Source: Paramicrosporidium saccamoebae
Taxonomy: Eukaryota; Rozellomycota
NCBI GenBank assembly: GCA_002794465.1
Contig: MTSL01000186.1
Coordinates: forward strand, 435-64,434
Length of the DNA: 64,000 nt
Reading direction: 5' to 3'
Both the position numbers and the translations under genes were made by a program. The notes beneath the pieces are model-generated. The model was not told the origin of the DNA and ran no database searches. It was given only the letters and a program-made list of their open reading frames with translations. Positions 1 through 9,085 of this stretch are shown here, piece by piece (within the stretch, counting starts at the first letter, position 1; each line of letters starts with the position of its first letter).

Positions 1-843
1 AAGCTCTTACCGAAAATAGCTGGAAGTGGCCACTTGGCCATGCTGCAGTGGATATTTGAACAAGATCAGATGTGGGTGATTCCTTGTTCTGTGATAACCC
101 GGGCCGCTTCCGAGGGACATGTGGATATCCTGAACTGGGCATACGAAAGAGATTCAAACATTCTAGAACGTTGCAAAGATAAAAAACATAAATTTAGCCG
201 CGGCGCTTGTTGGAGCGGAAGGACTAAAGGGCTGAAATGGTTGCATGACAAAGGTCTTAAAGTATCATTTAGTGCATCGCAATTGACCGTTGCCGTGAGT
301 CAAGGTCACCTGAAGGTGCTAAAATTGGCCTATTTGATCGATCCCAATGCCCTTCCAACGATCAATGATCTTAATTTTGCTGCTGTTAAGGGATCTTTGA
401 ATATACTCGAGTGGGCGCATGCCATAAACGAGAAGCTTATTCCCTCCATCGAGGGTGCGAATTGGGCAGCGAACAACGATCAAATTGCAGCCCTCGAGTG
501 GTTAGCCTCGAAGAAGGTGTATCCTGACCAAGCGAGTCTTGACGAGCGTGTCGAGCTTGGCCGAGTGGCAGCCGTGCGCTGGATAATGCAAGAGCTTCCG
601 ACTATGGTGCCATCTCCCGAGGCCATTATCAAAGCCGCAGAGACAGGTCGCTTAGGTGTCATCAAGCATATCCACAAGGTCAGGCCAGGTTTACTCAACT
701 ATTCAGTACTTTTGTCTGCCGCGCAAGCCAAAGGCTGGGTTAGAATTGTTGACTTCTTAACGGCATGTGCATCAGACCAAATCGATACAGCAGTCGCCGA
801 GTCTCGAGAATTATCTATATCCTGCGCAGTTAGTGGGCTGTAG
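1..843 (+). CDS. Ankyrin-like repeat family protein, C-terminal part (gene 1 of array)
   Basis: The frame is open from base 1 to TAG at 841-843, so the 5' end lies outside the window; 280 residues are visible. They match the ankyrin-like second half of the next four genes: 30-35 residue helical repeats with a G-H-L-x-V-L-x-W/L core, such as GHLAMLQW near residue 11 and GHLKVLKLA near residue 95. The C-terminal block with PTMVPSPEAI and ETGRLGVIKHI is shared with the paralogues. The first ATG is at 40, but the homologous reading begins upstream, so no start is claimed. No intron is needed. Its 3' flank is homologous to that of the sixth gene. Function is unknown; by analogy with full-length members it is probably secreted and protein-binding. 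It could also be a pseudogene fragment upstream of the edge. Confidence 0.85.
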   Translation, partial: KLLPKIAGSGHLAMLQWIFEQDQMWVIPCSVITRAASEGHVDILNWAYERDSNILERCKDKKHKFSRGACWSGRTKGLKWLHDKGLKVSFSASQLTVAVSQGHLKVLKLAYLIDPNALPTINDLNFAAVKGSLNILEWAHAINEKLIPSIEGANWAANNDQIAALEWLASKKVYPDQASLDERVELGRVAAVRWIMQELPTMVPSPEAIIKAAETGRLGVIKHIHKVRPGLLNYSVLLSAAQAKGWVRIVDFLTACASDQIDTAVAESRELSISCAVSGL

Positions 844-844
844 A

Positions 845-1013
845 TTAGATCCGTGGTGTTTCTGAGCTTGGTGTGCGAGTGTAGTGAATAAGTATAATGG
901 CAGACCGGTAGTTCCAATAAAGAGTCTGTTGGATTGAATGAAAAAGCAATAGTTATTAGGAGATGCGACACGCATAGATAACCACTCTAAATACGACAGA
1001 TCTCACTAGTTGG
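845..1013 (+). repeat. Duplicated 3' flank of the ankyrin-family genes (copy 1)
   Basis: This stretch aligns over most of its length with 19318-19493 after gene 6. Both carry the order TAGATTA, CTTGGTGT, a T(T/C)(C/T)AATAAAGAG poly(A)-like signal, ATTRAAYGRAAGAGCAATGGTTATTA-like text, GACGCATAGA and GATCTCACTAGT. The AATAAA here is at 916-921. The duplicated unit therefore includes 3' flanking DNA, not only coding sequence. Confidence 0.75.
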
Positions 1014-1095
1014 GATTGCCAGTTTTTAGCCGTTACTGTCTTGCACCCAACTAAGGGTACTTGTGAACCGATATTCCGACGAGGCGGTAGTTTCT

Positions 1096-1262
1096 CAGGG
1101 TGGCCCCAGTTCAACAACAATCCTAAAGTCCGTATTCAGGGCGACTCCAATCTAACATCAATCCTAAAGTCCGTATTCAGGGTGACTCCAATCTAACATC
1201 AATCCTACAGCCCGTACTCAGGGTGATCCCAATCCAACATCGATCCCATAGTCCATATCCAG
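1096..1262 (+). repeat. 41-bp minisatellite, four units, just upstream of gene 2
   Basis: The motif CAGGGTGAC recurs at 1096, 1137, 1178, 1219 and 1260, an exact 41-bp period. Each unit contains a CCAATCTAACATCAATCC-like core and a CCGTATTCAGGG-like end. The last unit ends about 20 bp before the ATG at 1283, so the array sits where the promoter or 5' UTR should be. The rest of 1014-1095 shows nothing recognisable. Confidence 0.9.
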
Positions 1263-1282
1263 GGTGACGGTCTACAAGCGCG

Positions 1283-4200
1283 ATGAAAATATCGCCGCTT
1301 GTCCTTCCTTTCGTTCTAGCGAGCCAAATATTGTACGCGGCTAAGAGCCCTAACTCTGGAGAGACTGTCAACCGCGCTGATATTGGGCCGAATGAGAGAG
1401 CGAAAAGCCTTGAGCAGGACGAAGGACTGGATTTGAGACAACTGAAAATTGTGCTCGAAGAATTAGAAAGAGACACTAATGTGCAGGATACTTGGACTAT
1501 TTTCCATAATAGTCCAAAAATTCGGGTGAATCAGATTCTGCTCATCAGAGAGGCCATTAAAAAAGGATATAACCACTACCTGGAACGCATGTTGACTTTC
1601 AGTCGTTCTTGGTGGCAGACGGATAAAGACTATCACTGGTTTCTAGCACTATCTTATGGAGCTCCTTGGTGTAGCGAGGATTTATGGAAGACTCATCAAC
1701 CCTACTTGAATTGGGCCAACCATATGGACGCATTCTTCAAAGCAGACAACGTGGTCTTTGCATTGTCTCATCCTGAGATATTTGAAACTATACTTGAGGA
1801 CCCCAACACAGCTGACTCGTTTATCGAGCATGACTCTGCCAAATTAGCAGAACAATACGTCAAAGATCTGAACATATTTGCCATCAAAATACACGCCATG
1901 ATAGCGGCTGGTTCCATCAAACTGTTGCATCTTTTATTTAGCCAGGACATTTCACTAGATATAAATGGTATTTCTCTGGAGGATGCTTGCCGCGATTTGG
2001 AGATCTTGTATTTGCTGTACGAAAATGGATATCAAGTCGAACCGGAAGAAAACGTGGTCGATTCTTTTACGATGGAAGGAGAACTCGCGCATCTTAAATT
2101 CTTCTACAAAATTGATCAGACAAATCTTCCAACTCTTGACAGTGTTTCAAAAGCAGCCATGTCAGGAAAGTTAAAAGTCGTCAAATGGGCAATCAGCAAA
2201 GACCTAAGCCTACTTCTGCCAAGGCCCGCCTTAGGATACATAGCTGGACGTGGTGATTTAGCAATGTTGAAATGTATATTTAAGCAGGACCGAAGACTGG
2301 AGATTCTGTGTGACGTAATAATAGTAGCTGCTGCTTTGGAGGGACATGTAGATATACTCGATTGGGTATACGACATTGATCCAAATATGATACAATCCTG
2401 TTATGATGACTTGAGTCGTGCCAGTATAGCTGCTTACGATCGTGGGAAAATTGGCAGTTTGGAGTGGCTGCATGGCAAGACCTCCGCAGTGCCTTTCAGG
2501 GCATTTCGCTGGCTTAGTGTTGCGAGAAGCTGTCTGAATGAGGCAAAAGCTGCCCGATCGATCTCTAAAAACGTTTCTTCAACGGACAACGACCCTAATG
2601 CCGCTACTGGTGAGGGAAATGTGGACATTCTCGGGTGGTCATCTGCCCGAAACAGAGTGCCGATCCCCGCCACCGCCAGTGGGAATCATGCAGTAACAAC
2701 GGGCCAAATCCCAAGCCTCGATTGGCTGGGCTTGCATATTATGTATCCCAGTCAAATCTATCTCAACAGGCGTACTGAGGTTGGAGACGTGCACTCCCTG
2801 CGTTGTCTGATGCAAAACCTACCGACTATGGTGCCATCTCCCAATTCCATTCGTCACGCCGCACAGACTGGTCGCCTAGGTGTCATCAGGCTGATTTACA
2901 AAACCAATCCGCAACTTTTGGACAATTCAATGTTCCGGTGGGCAGAACGAAATTGGAAATGGGAAGAAATTGTCAACTTTTTGATAGAGATTGGAAGGAG
3001 ACCGAGTCTCAAGGATGAAGCAAACGCCGAGCTTAAACGAGGATCAATGAATAGAGATTCGGGGGTTATTGATAAAAGTGCCACCAAATTGAGTGATAAA
3101 GCGATAGACTTTGCCGAATTTCTTAAATGTGGTGAAGGGCTAAAGTTGGAGGAACTTGACGAGGCGCTTGGAAAAGAACTGGAAAACGGCACTAGCGCAC
3201 AAAATGCTTGGACCATCATGTCCAACAGTGCAATTTTCCTCCAGGACCAAGTTCCTATTATTAAGGAAGCCGTTCAAATGGGCTATAGCAACTACCTTAA
3301 ACTCATGCTGGATCCCCACCAACCTTGGTGGCGAACGGAGGAAGACTATTATTGGTTTCTGGCATTATTGTATGGAGCTCCTTGGTTGGACAAGGATTTA
3401 TGGGATACTCACCAACTCCATTTGAATTGGGCCGACCATATGAACATGTTTTTCAAAGCAGACAACGTGGCCTTTGCATTGTCTTACCCCGAGATATTCG
3501 AAACTACACTCAAAGACCCCAAAACAATCAAAGAATTTATCAAGCACGATTCGGCCAAATTGGCAAAGCATTATGTCAAAAATCTGGACGTATTTGCCAC
3601 CAAAACGCACGCCATGGTATCTGCTGGTTCCATCAAACTGTTGCATCTTTTATTCAACCAGGACGTTTCGCTGGACATGAATGACATCTCACTGCAGATT
3701 GCCTCCCACGACCTGGAAATTTTGCGTCTACTATACGTGAACGGATATCAAGTCAAACCGGGAAAAGAGATGCTTGATTTGTTCATGGCGGAAGGGAAGC
3801 TTGCACATCTTGAATTCTTCTACAAGGTTAACACGGAAAATGTTCCAACTCGTAAGGGTGTTGAGGCAGCAGCTAAAGCAGGACACCTGAGAATCATCAA
3901 ATGGGCGGCCAGTAAAGGCCGAGGTCTACTTCCGTCAAAGTCCATCTTAGGATGCGTAGCCAAGTGTGGTCATCTACATGTATTGCAATGGCTATTTGAA
4001 CAATATCAGCAAAAGGAAATTCCGTGTAATGTAATAATTAATGCTGCTTCTCAGGGGGTTGTGCCTATTCTGAACTGGGCGCTAACAACCGATCCAAACA
4101 TTCTACAACGTTGCAGGAAAGACTTACATCGAGTTAATGAAGTTGTCTGTGACAGCGGGAATGTCGACGGTATTAAATGGTTGCATGACAAGAAATCAGC

Positions 4201-4792
4201 AGTATCTTTTGAAGCAAGGCATTTGACCACTGCCGTGCATCGGGGTCATCTGAAGGTGCTAGAATTGGCCCATTCGATCGATCCCAATGCCCTTCCAACG
4301 ATCGACAACCTTAACTCTGCCGCTGGTATGGGACATGTGGAGATTCTTGAATGGGCATATAGCATAGACAAGAAGCTTATCCCCACTGCCACTGGCGCGA
4401 ATCAAGCAGTGAGAAACGATCATATTGCAGTTCTCAAGTGGTTGGCCTCTAAGAAGGCGTATCCTGATGAATGTGGCCTCGACTGGTGCGTCAGGCTTGG
4501 CCATTTAAGAACTCTGCATTGGATGATGCGAGAACTACCGGATATGGTGCCATCTCAATTATCCATCCTTAAAGCCGCAGAGACTGGTCGCTTAGGTGTC
4601 ATCAAGTATATTGACAAAACAAGGCCAGGTTTGCTCGATTACTCAGCACTTTTGTCTGCAGCTAAAGTCAAAGGCTGGGAAAGAATCGTCGCTTTCCTAG
4701 AGCCAAACGCGCTGAATCCCAACGAGAATATGGCTGTCATGTTGACAGGCCACGGCAAGTTCTGGGACCATTGTGTTTTCTCAGGATGCTAG
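1283..4792 (+). CDS. Secreted ankyrin-like repeat protein with two tandem units (gene 2)
   Basis: The protein has 1169 residues. It starts at an ATG followed by a basic residue and a hydrophobic stretch (MKISPLVLPFVLASQ), a clear signal peptide of about 20 residues. The body is a duplication, with unit A at about 50-600 and unit B at about 610-1150. Each unit opens with a helical region (LDLRQLK / LKLEELDE, then a conserved DAWTIMSNS-like segment) and a Trp-rich block, PWW-R/Q-T-E/D-x-D-x-x-WFLAL. The second half of each unit is degenerate ankyrin-like repeats. The repeats around residues 420-500 of unit A are the most eroded. It is intronless. No enzyme motif or C-terminal membrane segment is seen. 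The family looks secreted and protein-interacting; its target is unknown. Confidence 0.88.
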   Translation: MKISPLVLPFVLASQILYAAKSPNSGETVNRADIGPNERAKSLEQDEGLDLRQLKIVLEELERDTNVQDTWTIFHNSPKIRVNQILLIREAIKKGYNHYLERMLTFSRSWWQTDKDYHWFLALSYGAPWCSEDLWKTHQPYLNWANHMDAFFKADNVVFALSHPEIFETILEDPNTADSFIEHDSAKLAEQYVKDLNIFAIKIHAMIAAGSIKLLHLLFSQDISLDINGISLEDACRDLEILYLLYENGYQVEPEENVVDSFTMEGELAHLKFFYKIDQTNLPTLDSVSKAAMSGKLKVVKWAISKDLSLLLPRPALGYIAGRGDLAMLKCIFKQDRRLEILCDVIIVAAALEGHVDILDWVYDIDPNMIQSCYDDLSRASIAAYDRGKIGSLEWLHGKTSAVPFRAFRWLSVARSCLNEAKAARSISKNVSSTDNDPNAATGEGNVDILGWSSARNRVPIPATASGNHAVTTGQIPSLDWLGLHIMYPSQIYLNRRTEVGDVHSLRCLMQNLPTMVPSPNSIRHAAQTGRLGVIRLIYKTNPQLLDNSMFRWAERNWKWEEIVNFLIEIGRRPSLKDEANAELKRGSMNRDSGVIDKSATKLSDKAIDFAEFLKCGEGLKLEELDEALGKELENGTSAQNAWTIMSNSAIFLQDQVPIIKEAVQMGYSNYLKLMLDPHQPWWRTEEDYYWFLALLYGAPWLDKDLWDTHQLHLNWADHMNMFFKADNVAFALSYPEIFETTLKDPKTIKEFIKHDSAKLAKHYVKNLDVFATKTHAMVSAGSIKLLHLLFNQDVSLDMNDISLQIASHDLEILRLLYVNGYQVKPGKEMLDLFMAEGKLAHLEFFYKVNTENVPTRKGVEAAAKAGHLRIIKWAASKGRGLLPSKSILGCVAKCGHLHVLQWLFEQYQQKEIPCNVIINAASQGVVPILNWALTTDPNILQRCRKDLHRVNEVVCDSGNVDGIKWLHDKKSAVSFEARHLTTAVHRGHLKVLELAHSIDPNALPTIDNLNSAAGMGHVEILEWAYSIDKKLIPTATGANQAVRNDHIAVLKWLASKKAYPDECGLDWCVRLGHLRTLHWMMRELPDMVPSQLSILKAAETGRLGVIKYIDKTRPGLLDYSALLSAAKVKGWERIVAFLEPNALNPNENMAVMLTGHGKFWDHCVFSGC

Positions 4793-4844
4793 ACAAGGCG
4801 ATATTTTGAGAGAGTATAACGGCCAACCGCGGGGTTGCAATGCA

Positions 4845-4935
4845 ACATTGAGTAAGTATGTGACGTAGAGGATTGATTAGTTGGGTATTTGAGGATTATT
4901 ACGTTATTTGCGAGGCTATGACAGGGCTCACAGAT
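4845..4935 (+). repeat. Dispersed repeat, copy A
   Basis: The core GATTGATTAGTTGGGTATTT, followed by GAGGATTATTACGTTAT, is nearly repeated at 17104-17143. It is found in inverted orientation near 12850-12872 and 54158-54190. It lies between genes 2 and 3. The rest of 4936-5036 has nothing recognisable. Confidence 0.75.
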
Positions 4936-5036
4936 GTATAGTAAAGGCTCCCTTGACTCACAGATAGAGAGTAGTGCTTTACTCACTACATGGCAATACT
5001 ATTGCTCGAATGCAAGTAAATTACAGGACTGTTGGC

Positions 5037-5120
5037 GAGAGCACGGAGCTGAATTAAAGATCTACTAGTCAACCCACTAATGCATTGACTAGTCCATTTC
5101 TGTGAGGTAGGGGCACGATC
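5037..5120 (+). promoter_or_regulatory. Conserved upstream module of the ankyrin array (copy at gene 3)
   Basis: It starts with GAGAGCACGGAGCTGAATTA and runs through ACTAGTCCAT to TGTGAGGT and GGCACGA. The same ordered blocks occur upstream of genes 4, 5 and 6. Its start is 158 bp before the ATG at 5195, close to the 159 bp at gene 4. Conservation at near-constant distance in otherwise diverged spacers suggests a promoter. No experimental support exists. Confidence 0.6.
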
Positions 5121-5194
5121 TTTTACTGAAATCTCGGGCTCATGATGTTCTTTTGTATTGCTATATACAAATGTGTCCGGGGCGTGACCGGGCC

Positions 5195-8100
5195 ATGAAA
5201 AAGTTGTTTAGCATCTTCCTCTTCGTTTTAGTGGGCCAGGGAGCACATGTAGCTAAGGGCCCTGCCCCAAAAGATAGTGTCAGCAACACAGAAGATAAAT
5301 CGTTGCAACTAGCAAAGCCCGAGTTGAATGGTGAAAAGAAAATATTGGACGGCCAGTTTCGACGCGGTACAAGAATAGACTTGAAGAGGCTGGACGCTGA
5401 GCTTGGAAGAGCACTGGAAGAGGGTAGCAGTGTGCAGGATGCCTGGAACATCATTTCCAACAGCACAACGGCCCACAAGAATCCGGCTCCGCTCATTGAG
5501 AAAGCCATAAAGATGGGCTACAACAACTACCTGAAATGCATGCTAAAAGATGATAAGGAACTGTTGAAGACTCATCGAGGCAAGTCGACTTGGGCAGCAA
5601 AGATGGATGCAGTGATCAAGGCAGACAATTTGGCATTCACACTGTCCTTTTTCGAGACACTTGAAGCCACTCTAAGGGACCCGGCAACAATTGACCAATT
5701 CGTCAAGTACGACTCTATCGAATTGGCAAAGTACTATGTTGAAGATCTGAACATGTTTGCTGATAAGGTACAAGACTTGGTGTCTTTTGGCTCCATTAAA
5801 ATCCTACGTCTTTTATCAGACCAGGACATTCGGTTGAATATGGACAATATCACTACGAAGGATGCTTATCGTGATGTGAAAGTCTTGAGTTTGCTGTACG
5901 AGAGCGGATATAAAGTCAACCCGAGCCAGGACATGCTCGACTCACTTATGGAGGAAGGGAAGCACGCGCATCTTGAATTCCTCCGCAAAATCGTTCCGGG
6001 AAGTGGTCCATCTGATGGCGGCTTCAAAAAAGCAATCATGGCAGGTCAATTGGAGGCCGTCGAATGGGCAGAACAACATCGTCAAATTCCGAGTGTCTCG
6101 GGTGATGACATATGGGCCATAGCTAAAAGTGGACATTTAGCGATGCTGCGGTGGTTATTTGAAAAGAATAGGGGCTGGAATATTCGCTGCCACGTAATGA
6201 CAGCCGCTGTTGCCGAGGGACTTGCGGGTATTTTGAACTGGGCATACGAAATCGATCCATACATTCTATGGCGTTGCAGATTTGACATGGGTCGAGTCAA
6301 TCAAAGAGTCGGTTGGAGCGGAAAGACTGAAGGATTGAACTGGTTGTATGACCATAACAAGAGATTAAAAGTGCCTTTTAGTGCAGAGCACTTGTTATCT
6401 GCCGTGAATCGAGGTCACCTGAAGGTGCTAGAATTGGCCCGCTCGATCGATCCCAATGCCCTTCCAACGATCGACAACCTTAACTCTGCCGCTGGTATGG
6501 GACGTGTGGAGACTCTTGAATGGGCGTATAACATAGACAAGAAGCTTGTCCCCACTGTCGCCGGTGCGAATTTGGCAGCGGAAAACGGTCGACTTCCAGT
6601 CCTCAAGTGGTTAGCTTCGAAGAATACGTATCCTGACGAAACAGGCATTTCCAATTGTTTTAAGAGGGGTCAATTGAGAACTCTACGCAGGATGATGGAA
6701 AAATTCCCAAAGATGAAACCATCTTCCGAGGCCATTATCAAAGCCGCAGAGACAGGTCGCGTAGGTGTCCTCAGGCATATCTATAAAACTAGTCCGCAAC
6801 TTTTGGACAATCCGAAACTCCAGTGGACAGAGCAAGAGTGGAAATGGAAAGAAATTGTCGAGTTTTTGACAGAGATTGGAAAGATACAAAAGCCTGTAAA
6901 TGTCGCAGACACCGAGTCTCATCGAGGATCTGTAAACATGCCCCCAGTAGTTGCCGATAGCTGTGTGTCTAAATCGGATGGCAAGGAACCCTGTTTAAGC
7001 GACCTGCTTGGGCGCGGTACAGGGCTGAACTTGAAAGGGCTAGACGCTGAGCTTGAAAATGCGCTGAAAGAGGGTAAGAGTATACAAGATGCCTGGATTA
7101 TCATGTCCAACAGCCCAACATTTCTCGAGGACCCGATGCTGCTCATCAAAGAAGCCGTGAAATTGGGCTACAATAGCTACCTGAGATGCATGCTGAATGT
7201 CAGCTTCCCCTGGTGGCAGAATGAGGGAGACCATCACTGGTTTCTGGCATTGTCATACAAAGCTCTTTGGTATGTCAAGGATCTGTGGGATGCTCATCAA
7301 TCGCAGTTAAACTGGGCAGAGAACATGGAAGCAGTTATCAAAGCAGACAATCCAAAATTCACAGAGTTCCTTCCTGAGACATTGAAAGCCATGATAAAAG
7401 ACTCTACAACGATTGAAGAGTTTATTAAGCACGATTCTGCCAAGCTAACAGAGCATTACGTTAAAGACTTAAATGTACTCGCCAACAGAATGCAAGAATT
7501 GGTGACGTTTGGCTCCATCAAGATTCTGCGTCTTTTAGTAGAGAAGGATATTCCGCTGAACACAAGTAGTATCCTCTTAGAAGATGCCTGTATTAACGTA
7601 AAGGTCTTGCGTTTACTGTACGGGATTGGATATCAAGTCGAACTGCAGCAGCACATGCTCGATTCCTTCATGGAGGAGGGGAAGCTCGCGCATCTTGAAT
7701 TCTTCTACCAGATTAGGGTGAACAATCTCCCAACTCGTGGTAGTGTTGGAAAAGCAGCTATAGCAGGGCACTTGGAAGCCGTCAAATGGGCGATGGGAAA
7801 ACTCAAAGTGCAAACTATGCCAGATGACGTCTTATCGTATATAACTATGAGGGGCCATCTAGCGATGCTGCAATGGATATTTAAACAAGATCAGACACGG
7901 AAGATTCCCTGTGATGTAATAAGTAGTGCTGTTTCCAAGGAATATGTGGATATCCTGAACTGGGCATACGGAATCGATGCAAACATTCTGCAACGCTGCA
8001 AATTCAATCCAAAGTCACTTAACAATAATGTTGCCAGGAACGGAAAAACTAAGGGGTTGGTATGGTTGCATGAACGTGACAAGGACTTGAAAGTACCTTT

Positions 8101-8737
8101 TAGTGCAAACCAATTAAACACTGCCATTCGAGAAGGTCATCTGAAAGTGCTGAAATTGGCCCATGCAATCGATCCCAAGTCTCTTCCAACCGTCCGTGAT
8201 CTTAATATTGCTGCCCTTTGTGGGCGTTTGAATATACTCAAATGGGCGTGTTCCATAGAAGGAACTCTTCTTCCAGATGCCTTCGGTGCGGATCGTGCAG
8301 CGGAAAACGATCAACTTCCAGTCCTCAGGTGGTTGTTTTCAAAGGCTGTGCATCCTAGTAAGTTAGACCCATGTATCTCTAGGGGGAACTTGAGAACCAT
8401 GCGTTGGATGATGAAAAAATTCCCGGGTATGGTGCCACCCCCCGAGGCCATCCTCCGCGCCGCAAAGACTGGCCACTTGGCCATTATCAAGCATATTCAC
8501 AAAGTCAATCCAGATCTAATTGATTATGCAGCACTTTTGCCTGCAGCAAAGGCCAATGGCTGGGATAGAACTGTTGAATTCTTGACGAAAAGTGCACCTA
8601 ATCACATCAACCTTACAGTCCCCAGGGTCCGAAGAGAATCGCTATTTCCCAAAGACGATATTATACTATCGACGATATTCGTTGCAATTGCGGGCACGTT
8701 GTGTGTCGCGGTGTTGAAACAACTTGCTTTGCTATAG
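5195..8737 (+). CDS. Ankyrin-like two-unit protein with signal peptide and C-terminal membrane anchor (gene 3)
   Basis: The ATG at 5195 (MKKLFSIFLFVLVGQG) gives a signal peptide aligned with those of genes 2, 4 and 5, so the upstream in-frame TTG at 5153 is not used. The product is 1180 residues. Unit A lies at about 50-590 and unit B at about 600-1140. Unit A lacks the roughly 35-residue Trp-rich block, reading MLKDDKELLKTHRGK instead; unit B has it (PWWQNEGDHHWFLALS). Ankyrin-like helices fill the second half of each unit. Unlike its paralogues it ends in a hydrophobic stretch (IFVAIAGTLCVAVL, last 25 residues), a likely transmembrane or GPI-type anchor, so this member may be surface-bound. 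Part of unit B is almost identical in DNA to gene 4, suggesting gene conversion. It is intronless and its function is unknown. Confidence 0.87.
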   Translation: MKKLFSIFLFVLVGQGAHVAKGPAPKDSVSNTEDKSLQLAKPELNGEKKILDGQFRRGTRIDLKRLDAELGRALEEGSSVQDAWNIISNSTTAHKNPAPLIEKAIKMGYNNYLKCMLKDDKELLKTHRGKSTWAAKMDAVIKADNLAFTLSFFETLEATLRDPATIDQFVKYDSIELAKYYVEDLNMFADKVQDLVSFGSIKILRLLSDQDIRLNMDNITTKDAYRDVKVLSLLYESGYKVNPSQDMLDSLMEEGKHAHLEFLRKIVPGSGPSDGGFKKAIMAGQLEAVEWAEQHRQIPSVSGDDIWAIAKSGHLAMLRWLFEKNRGWNIRCHVMTAAVAEGLAGILNWAYEIDPYILWRCRFDMGRVNQRVGWSGKTEGLNWLYDHNKRLKVPFSAEHLLSAVNRGHLKVLELARSIDPNALPTIDNLNSAAGMGRVETLEWAYNIDKKLVPTVAGANLAAENGRLPVLKWLASKNTYPDETGISNCFKRGQLRTLRRMMEKFPKMKPSSEAIIKAAETGRVGVLRHIYKTSPQLLDNPKLQWTEQEWKWKEIVEFLTEIGKIQKPVNVADTESHRGSVNMPPVVADSCVSKSDGKEPCLSDLLGRGTGLNLKGLDAELENALKEGKSIQDAWIIMSNSPTFLEDPMLLIKEAVKLGYNSYLRCMLNVSFPWWQNEGDHHWFLALSYKALWYVKDLWDAHQSQLNWAENMEAVIKADNPKFTEFLPETLKAMIKDSTTIEEFIKHDSAKLTEHYVKDLNVLANRMQELVTFGSIKILRLLVEKDIPLNTSSILLEDACINVKVLRLLYGIGYQVELQQHMLDSFMEEGKLAHLEFFYQIRVNNLPTRGSVGKAAIAGHLEAVKWAMGKLKVQTMPDDVLSYITMRGHLAMLQWIFKQDQTRKIPCDVISSAVSKEYVDILNWAYGIDANILQRCKFNPKSLNNNVARNGKTKGLVWLHERDKDLKVPFSANQLNTAIREGHLKVLKLAHAIDPKSLPTVRDLNIAALCGRLNILKWACSIEGTLLPDAFGADRAAENDQLPVLRWLFSKAVHPSKLDPCISRGNLRTMRWMMKKFPGMVPPPEAILRAAKTGHLAIIKHIHKVNPDLIDYAALLPAAKANGWDRTVEFLTKSAPNHINLTVPRVRRESLFPKDDIILSTIFVAIAGTLCVAVLKQLALL

Positions 8738-8880
8738 TAGTGGGAAAGGGTAACGAAGGACCAACGGTTCCAATAAAGTGTGTTAGATTGAACGGAAAAG
8801 CGGCATCTATTAAGTGAGACACGTCTATTAAAGGATATGACACATCTGTAGGCAGCCGCCCTCGATATGAGATCGCCAGT

Positions 8881-9013
8881 GGGTATTCCATCTCGCGGGG
8901 TATCAATAAACTAAACACCCATTGATGAGAGCACGGAACTGCATTAAAGATCCACTATTTAATTCAACGATACACTAACCAGTCCATATATGTGAGGTTG
9001 GAGACACGACCGC
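8881..9013 (+). promoter_or_regulatory. Conserved upstream module (copy at gene 4)
   Basis: The block GAGAGCACGGAACTGCATTA at 8927 is followed by AAGATCCACTATTTAATTCA, ACACTAACCAGTCC and ATGTGAGGTTG. It begins 159 bp before the gene 4 ATG. The preceding 46 bp (GGGTATTCCATCTCGCGGGG, TATCAATAAACTAAACAC) are repeated almost exactly at 17291-17336 upstream of gene 6, so the duplicated block is about 130 bp here. Confidence 0.65.
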
Positions 9014-9085
9014 TTATTGAAATCCCTCGCCCACAGATATGCGCTCTCGCTGATACATGGATACGATCTGAATATGGCCAGGGCC

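Noticed and set aside
5153..5194. Upstream extension of gene 3 from TTG (and similar TTG/GTG extensions at 9017, 13184, 17497, 19488)
   Set aside because: Non-ATG starts. In each ankyrin-family gene a later ATG places a signal peptide exactly at the N terminus and aligns with the paralogues.
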